In this document: one piece after another, positions 58,317 to 64,000 of the stretch
Layout of the letters: each line of letters opens with the position of its first letter
How positions within the stretch are numbered: position 1 is the stretch's first letter
Source of the DNA: Nonomuraea polychroma
Lineage (GTDB): Bacteria > Actinomycetota > Actinomycetes > Streptosporangiales > Streptosporangiaceae
Assembly: GCF_004011505.1 (NCBI RefSeq)
Contig: NZ_SAUN01000001.1
Location: 4,278,001-4,342,000 of the forward strand
Direction of reading: 5' to 3'
DNA length: 64,000 bases
Notes under the pieces: generated by a model
Seen by the model: only the letters and a program-made list of their open reading frames with translations
Databases searched by the model: none
Told to the model about the DNA's origin: nothing
Position numbers and translations under genes: made by a program

Positions 58317-59261
58317 CTAGCTGATCCGGACGGTGAGGCGGCGTCTGGTGGGTGGTGGCGGCTCCCTGCGCTCGCCGAGGAGTGTCATGAGCTGGTCCAT
58401 GGCCACCTCGCCGAGCCTTTCACCGTCCACGTCGATCGAGGGGACGTCGCCCAGGCCGAGGCTCTCGACGATCATGCGCTCCGAGCTGACCACGACATCG
58501 CGGATTCCGCGGCTGAACAGGGCGAACATGAGGCCGAGGCCGATCGAGGTCGCGTACGGGACTACGGCGGTCGCGCGGGCGGCCACCACGGCCTCTGCCG
58601 TCTCCACTCCGGCGGCGAACGTCGAGGGGTAGGGGCCGAGCATGGTCAGCGTCGCGCCGCCTGACTCGGCCGCGGCGCGGATGGCCGCCTGGCGCTGACG
58701 ATCCTGCCAGGAGCCCGCCGGGCCGCCGATGTAGACGATGCGCTCGTGACCCTTCTCGACGAACCGGGTGACGAGCGCGCCGAACGCGCTGGCCGTGTCG
58801 GCGACTGCCGAGGTCATGCCCTCGATCTCACGGTCGATGAGGACGGTCGGCTTGAACGAGGCGGCGGCGCGGACGATCTCGTCCGAACCTCGGGGCGCGG
58901 TGAGCAGGAAGCCGTCGACCTGGTGCGCGAGTTGCTGGACCGCGGCCAGCTGAGCGGCGTGCTCCAGGGAGTGCACGGCGATGGTCAGCTGCATGCCCGA
59001 GTCGGCCGCCCGCGCCTGAGCACCGCCGATGATCGGGGTGAAGAAGGTGTTGTCGAGCGTGGGCACCACGACAGCGACCACCCCGGTCTTCCCGCGGGCC
59101 AACTGAGTGGCTGCCCGGTTCGGGACGAATCCGAGCTGCTCGGCGGCTGCGCGGACGCGGGCCACCGTTTCCGGGGCGGCCAGGTCCGGCCGGCCCAGGG
59201 CGCGGGAGGCCGTCGCCTTGGAAACCCCGGCCAGCGCGGCGACGTCCGCGAGTGTCGGCAC
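58317..59261 (-). CDS. LacI-family transcriptional regulator
   Basis: The 314-residue repressor has a LacI helix-turn-helix at the very N-terminus (LADVAALAGVSKATASRALG), the hinge RAATQLARGKTG and a sugar-binding-protein-like sensor (VVAVVVPTLDNTFFTPIIGG; RFVEKGHERIVYIGGPAGSW; VPSIDVDGERLGEVAMDQL). The GTG at 59261 follows AAGGAGG and gives the usual family start. It is divergent from the ABC operon and a 30-base double operator lies between them. The ligand may be the transported solute. Confidence 0.9.
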   Translation of the reverse strand: MPTLADVAALAGVSKATASRALGRPDLAAPETVARVRAAAEQLGFVPNRAATQLARGKTGVVAVVVPTLDNTFFTPIIGGAQARAADSGMQLTIAVHSLEHAAQLAAVQQLAHQVDGFLLTAPRGSDEIVRAAASFKPTVLIDREIEGMTSAVADTASAFGALVTRFVEKGHERIVYIGGPAGSWQDRQRQAAIRAAAESGGATLTMLGPYPSTFAAGVETAEAVVAARATAVVPYATSIGLGLMFALFSRGIRDVVVSSERMIVESLGLGDVPSIDVDGERLGEVAMDQLMTLLGERREPPPPTRRRLTVRIS

Positions 59262-59326
59262 TGATCCTCCTTGAGTCGTTACACGGAATTCACACGTGGG
59301 TTTGTGCGCGAGGCCGCTCATAATCT

Positions 59327-60217
59327 ATGGTCGGGCTTCTGGAACCGGTTCCACAACCGGTTCCAGACAAGCGTACGCCACTGAGAAAGGACGCCGACAT
59401 CTCCCCCAAATCGGCCTTTCTACTGGTGCCTGGTCTCGTCCTGCTGGTCGTGGGATTCCTCATCCCCTCCGCCGCGATGCTCTTCGCGCCGCCGGACGTG
59501 CCGACCAGTGAGATCTTCGCGCGCCTGGGCGACATGCTCGCCGATCCTTACGACCTGGAGGTGATCGGGCGCACGGTCGGGCTGGCTCTGGCGGTCACGA
59601 TCATCTGCGTCGTCCTCGGCTTTCCCATCGCCTACTGGCTCGCCCGCTCGCCGTCACGCTGGAGCGGAGTCTTCCTGGCAGTGGCGATCTTCCCATTGAT
59701 GCTGAGCAACGTGGTACGGACGTTCGGCTGGCTGGTCATTCTCGGCTCCAAGGGGGCGCTCGGCCAACTGCTCGTCCAGCTCGGCATCGTCGACGTGGCG
59801 CCGCAACTGCTCTACACCAAGCTGGCGATCGTCCTCGGCCTCACCCAGCTCTTCCTGCCGCTGGCGATCATCTCCTGCTATTCGGCCGTCGCCCAGGTCG
59901 ATCCCGGCCTGGACGACGCCTCGCGCGGGCTCGGCGCGAGCAGGATCCGCACGATGTGGAACGTCGTCATCCCGCTGACCATGCCGGGCATCGTGGTGGC
60001 CGCCACTCTGGTCTTCGCGGGGTCCGTCACCGCCTACACCACGCCCTATCTGCTCGGCGGGTCCAGCCAGCGGATGCTCTCCACACAGCTCTTCACCTAC
60101 GCGAGCACCACGGTCGACTGGGCCTCCGCCTCGGCGACGGCGCTCATCATGACGGTCCTGGTCTTCCTGGTCTCCGGGCTGTCCTCGCTGATCGGGCGGA
60201 AGGGGGCCACCTCATGA
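59327..60217 (+). CDS. ABC transporter permease (PotB-type)
   Basis: The 296-residue frame has about six helices (SAFLLVPGLVLLVVGFLIPS; LALAVTIICVVLGFPIAYWL; VFLAVAIFPLMLSNVVRTFG) and the permease coupling loop DDASRGLGASRIRTMWNVVI. It is the first membrane subunit of a spermidine/putrescine-type importer. The start is doubtful: the ATG at 59327 lies beside the -10 box and before the operator. A good AAAGGA site is followed by only an in-frame ATC (59399), and the protein fits the family best from about there. It overlaps the next gene by four bases. Confidence 0.85.
   Translation: MVGLLEPVPQPVPDKRTPLRKDADISPKSAFLLVPGLVLLVVGFLIPSAAMLFAPPDVPTSEIFARLGDMLADPYDLEVIGRTVGLALAVTIICVVLGFPIAYWLARSPSRWSGVFLAVAIFPLMLSNVVRTFGWLVILGSKGALGQLLVQLGIVDVAPQLLYTKLAIVLGLTQLFLPLAIISCYSAVAQVDPGLDDASRGLGASRIRTMWNVVIPLTMPGIVVAATLVFAGSVTAYTTPYLLGGSSQRMLSTQLFTYASTTVDWASASATALIMTVLVFLVSGLSSLIGRKGATS
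59338..59367. promoter_or_regulatory. Perfect 30-base double LacI operator
   Basis: TCTGGAACCGGTT (59338-59350) and its exact reverse complement (59355-59367) flank the spacer CCAC. Each half contains AACCGGTT with the central CG expected for LacI proteins. A TAATCT -10-like box lies 12 bases upstream, so bound repressor would sit on the transcription start of the permease operon. Confidence 0.8.
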
Positions 60218-61001
60218 AGCGGCCGATCACAGCGGCGCTCGCGGTCATCGGCTACGTCATCATGATCGTGCCGATCATTTTCGTGGTCGCCACCGCCTTC
60301 ACGGCGGGAAGCACCCTGAGGTTCCCGCCCGACGGGATCTCGCTGCGCTGGTTCGACGAGGCGCTCGGCTATGAGCCTTTCATCGAGGCCGCGATCTCCA
60401 GCCTGGAGCTCGCCGTACTGGCCACCGCGCTCGCGCTGCTGGTCGGCGTGCCTGCCACGCTCGCCATCCACCGCGGAAAGCTCCCTGGCAAGGGCCTGGT
60501 CGAGGGGTTGTTCCTGTCGCCGCTCATCGTCCCCGAGCTGGTCGTCGGCCTCGCGCTGTTCCAGCAGCTGATGATCGGCATGGACCTGGACAACTTCAGC
60601 ACCCTGCTGGTCGGGCACACGGCGCTGATGCTGCCCTATGCGGTGCGCGTGACCGGCGCCTCGCTCGCGCTGGCCGACCCCGGGCTGGAGGAGGCCGCCC
60701 GGGGTCTCGGCGCCTCGCCGCTGCGCGCGTTCTTCACCGTCACGTTGCCCGTCCTGCGTCCGGGAATCTTCTCTGCCGGGCTGCTCAGCGTGGTCACCTC
60801 GTTCAACAACGTGCCGCTGTCGCTCCTGCTGCAGGGACGCGACTTCCGGACGCTGCCGGTGACGATGCTCGACTACGTGCAGCAGTCCTATGACCCGATG
60901 GTCGCCGCCGCTTCCACCCTCATCCTGGCCGCCACCGTGGTCATCGCGGTGATCGCCGAGCGCACGGTCGGATTCGCCAAGATCTTCGGAGGGATCAATC
61001 A

Positions 61002-61005
<4 letters not shown>
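60214..61005 (+). CDS. ABC transporter permease (PotC-type)
   Basis: The 263-residue permease has six helices (ITAALAVIGYVIMIVPIIFV; LSPLIVPELVVGLALFQQLM) and the coupling loop EEAARGLGASPLRAFFTVTL. It pairs with the previous product. The ATG overlaps the previous stop, and its end overlaps the ATPase gene by four bases. Confidence 0.92.
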
Positions 61006-61979
<974 letters not shown>

Positions 61980-61992
61980 AAGAAGGAATCCT

Positions 61993-63045
61993 ATGCCCAC
62001 GCGCCGTGCCGTACTGGCCGCTGCTCTGACAGTGCTCGCCGCAGCCGGATGTTCCGGCTCCGGCTCCGGTGACAAGCAGGCCGAGCAGGACACCATCGTC
62101 GTCAGCACCTTCCCCTTCGGTGTGAAGGAGTTCGAGCAGGCGGTCGTCACTCCGTTCACCAAGCAGACGGGAATCAAGGTCGAACTGGACACCGGGTCCA
62201 ACTCCGACCGGCTGTCGAAGCTGAAGCTCGCCAAGGGCGAGCCGGACGCGGACGTGGTGCTGATCTCCGACTACTTCGCCGCACTCGGGCAGAAGGACGG
62301 CCTCTTCCAGAAGGTCGACGTGCCCAACATCAAGGAACTCGCGCCGTTCGCGACCGAGGGCGCCTACGAGGGGCCGGCCTACACGCACCAGCTCAACGGG
62401 ATCATCTACAACACGGGCAAGCTCAGCCAGAAGCAGGCCGCCGACTGGGAGCTGTTCGCGAACGCGGCGAACAAGGGAAAGGTCGCGCTCCCCGATATTT
62501 CGGTGACCGCCGGACAACTCATGATCTCGGGCGTGGGTGAGTCGTACGGCAAGGGCCCCTACGACATCGACACCTCGTTGAAGACCCTGGCCGGCTGGGC
62601 GCCGAACGTCCTGCAGTTCTACACCTCCTCGACCGAGGTCACGAACCTGCTGACCCAAGGCGAGATCGTCGCTGCCGACGCGCTGAGCGGCTTCGCCACC
62701 AAGCTGGTCACCTCGGGCGAGCCGATCGCCTGGACGGCTCCCGCCAAGGGCCGCTACATGGCGACCAACCGGGCGATGATCCCCAAGGGCGCGCGCAACC
62801 AGCAGGGAGCGGCGAAGTTCATCGACTACCTGCTGTCGGCCGAGGCGCAGAGCGCCATGGCGAAAGCTGTCGGTGACCTGCCCACGAACCCGAAGGCCGA
62901 GGTCCCGGCCGACATCGCCAAGGTGACGGGCGAGGCGGCGAAGGACCCCGTGGCCGCGGGGTTCAAGACCCTCGACCCCGCCCAGCTCGTCGACACCCGC
63001 GCCGCCTGGGTCGACCGCTTCACCCGCGAGGTGGCCGGCAAGTGA
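61993..63045 (+). CDS. Extracellular solute-binding lipoprotein (PotD-like)
   Basis: The 350-residue protein has a lipoprotein signal ending in LAAAGCSG. The spermidine/putrescine-type binding fold follows: IVVSTFPFGVKEFEQAVVTP, FTKQTGIKVELDTGSNSDRL, DVVLISDYFAALGQKDGLFQ and FIDYLLSAEAQSAMAKAVGD. It captures the solute for the importer; the downstream adenosine-deaminase-family gene hints at a nucleoside or related amine. Its stop overlaps the next start (GTGA). Confidence 0.9.
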   Translation: MPTRRAVLAAALTVLAAAGCSGSGSGDKQAEQDTIVVSTFPFGVKEFEQAVVTPFTKQTGIKVELDTGSNSDRLSKLKLAKGEPDADVVLISDYFAALGQKDGLFQKVDVPNIKELAPFATEGAYEGPAYTHQLNGIIYNTGKLSQKQAADWELFANAANKGKVALPDISVTAGQLMISGVGESYGKGPYDIDTSLKTLAGWAPNVLQFYTSSTEVTNLLTQGEIVAADALSGFATKLVTSGEPIAWTAPAKGRYMATNRAMIPKGARNQQGAAKFIDYLLSAEAQSAMAKAVGDLPTNPKAEVPADIAKVTGEAAKDPVAAGFKTLDPAQLVDTRAAWVDRFTREVAGK

Positions 63046-64000
63046 ACCTCGACCTGATGCCCAAGGTCGATCTGCACTGCCACCTCATCGGCACCGTGCG
63101 CGCCTCGACCTTCGCCGAGCTGGCCAAACGGGAGGGGCTCGACCTGCCCGACACGCCCGAGCGGATCTACGCGGATGTGAACTCGCTTCCGCCGGACCCG
63201 GCGCTCTACCTGAACACCCGGATCCCGGTTCCGCAGGGCAGGAGCGCGGACGAGCCCCAGACCTCCTACTCGCTGTTCCAGGTGTCCTCGTGGGTCGTCC
63301 AGGTCCTGCGCGACCCTGACGATCTCACCCGAATCACCTATGAGGCCTTCGAGGACGCCCACCGGACCAGCGCGACCAGGCATCTCGAGCTCTCCTTCGA
63401 CGCGCTGACCGAACATCAGGAGAAGCTGGGCTACGCCACGGTGATCGAGGCGTACGCCGAGGGCATCAGGATGGCAGAACGCGACTTCGGCATGTCGGGC
63501 AGGCTCATCGCGGCCATCGACCGGAGCAAGTCGGGTGAGGAGGCGCTCGCCTGGATACGTACGGTTGTGGACAACCCGCACGACTACGTGGCGGGGATCG
63601 GGCTGGACAACCTGGAGACCGCCGGGCCGCCCGAGCGGTTCGCGGCCGCCTTCCGGCTCGCCGGTGAGGCCGGGCTCCGCCGCACTGCTCATTCCTCCGA
63701 GCACGCGCCCGTCGCCGCCAACACGATCACCTGCCTCGACGTACTCGGGTGCGACCGGATCGACCACGGCTACTTCGTACTCGAGGACGACGAGGTGGTC
63801 GCCAGGGTCAGGGACGAGCAGATCCCGTTCACGGTCATCTCGACCACCTCGCGGCGCTCGTGGCGGCCGTGGCGGCGGGCGTCGATCGCGGCGATGCTCG
63901 AGGCCGGGCTCAACGTCATTCCCGCTTCCGACGACCCCGGGATGTTCCCGACGTCGCTGGCGAACGAGTATCGGATCCTCTCCGATCAGCTCGCTGTAGA
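63042..64000 (+). CDS. Adenosine-deaminase-family amidohydrolase (partial, runs off right edge)
   Basis: The first 319 codons are in the window. The metal- and substrate-binding motifs are present: KVDLHCHLIGTV (His12, His14), TAHSSEHAPVAANT (HSSE in place of the usual HAGE), CDRIDHGYFVL and IPASDDPGMFPTSLANEY with the double Asp. The enzyme should remove an amino group from adenosine or a similar aminated purine. The GTG start overlaps the binding-protein stop, so it is translated with the importer: uptake followed by deamination. The C-terminus is missing. Confidence 0.88.
   Translation, partial: MNLDLMPKVDLHCHLIGTVRASTFAELAKREGLDLPDTPERIYADVNSLPPDPALYLNTRIPVPQGRSADEPQTSYSLFQVSSWVVQVLRDPDDLTRITYEAFEDAHRTSATRHLELSFDALTEHQEKLGYATVIEAYAEGIRMAERDFGMSGRLIAAIDRSKSGEEALAWIRTVVDNPHDYVAGIGLDNLETAGPPERFAAAFRLAGEAGLRRTAHSSEHAPVAANTITCLDVLGCDRIDHGYFVLEDDEVVARVRDEQIPFTVISTTSRRSWRPWRRASIAAMLEAGLNVIPASDDPGMFPTSLANEYRILSDQLAV

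Overview
The window is high-GC DNA with GTG starts, four-base ATGA/GTGA gene overlaps and many LacI, TetR, MarR, IclR and MerR regulators. Tat and lipobox signals, GH43 and PL8 carbohydrate enzymes, P450s and LLM/F420-type oxidoreductases fit a filamentous actinomycete, perhaps Streptosporangiaceae such as Nonomuraea. That placement is inferred from gene style, not from a marker gene.

Left arm (1-12.5 kb). A partial type II NADH dehydrogenase is followed by a 661-residue TnpB/Cas12-like RuvC nuclease with no TnpA partner. Next is a decayed arsenic locus: arsC/arsR and acr3 remnants, then an intact arsR-flavin monooxygenase pair. Further on are a kinase-fold phosphotransferase, a SpoIIE-type phosphatase, a MerR-like regulator behind a perfect 12-bp hairpin, a GNAT acetyltransferase and an unrecognised secreted protein. 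Gene fragments (IS630, flavoprotein, seed-maturation-like) lie between them.

Carbohydrate block (12.5-19.3 kb). A LacI-controlled sugar ABC importer (two permeases and a lipoprotein) is divergent from a GH43 glycosidase. The shared intergenic region holds a LacI-type operator.

Redox block (19.6-28 kb). A MarR gene is divergent from nmrA-like and doxX-like genes. A second copy of the same two-box promoter/operator lies 6.7 kb away, before an LLM oxidoreductase and an F420-dependent NADP reductase-like gene, which suggests one MarR regulon. Pirin and ISL3 remnants and a truncated DUF4132-like gene lie between the two loci.

Catabolic block (27.7-47.7 kb). An IclR gene forms an operon with a class III CoA-transferase and a short citrate-synthase-like protein, and is divergent from an aldehyde dehydrogenase and a TPP enzyme. 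IclR-type boxes with 21-bp spacing occur in that divergent region and before a ThuA-like secreted protein. Next come a branched-chain-type ABC importer, with fused permease and ATPase, and a Tat-secreted PQQ dehydrogenase ending in a cupredoxin-like domain. On the other strand lie a metallo-hydrolase, a shikimate-type MFS transporter, a TetR regulator, a QsuB-like 3-dehydroshikimate dehydratase, AroE and an internally deleted AroQ. Three copies of one operator precede the ABC/PQQ operon, the transporter and aroQ. Together these suggest a TetR-controlled quinate/shikimate-to-protocatechuate system.

Right arm (48-64 kb). Two small secreted proteins, a P-loop protein, a DUF3800 protein and a PL8 polysaccharide lyase come first. 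Then come an S4 RNA-binding protein, FG-GAP and rhamnosidase remnants, and a P450/TetR pair. A ferredoxin-P450 pair and a broken methylisocitrate-lyase-like gene follow. The window ends in a LacI-controlled spermidine/putrescine-type ABC operon coupled to an adenosine-deaminase-family gene that leaves the right edge. No rRNA, tRNA or CRISPR array was found.
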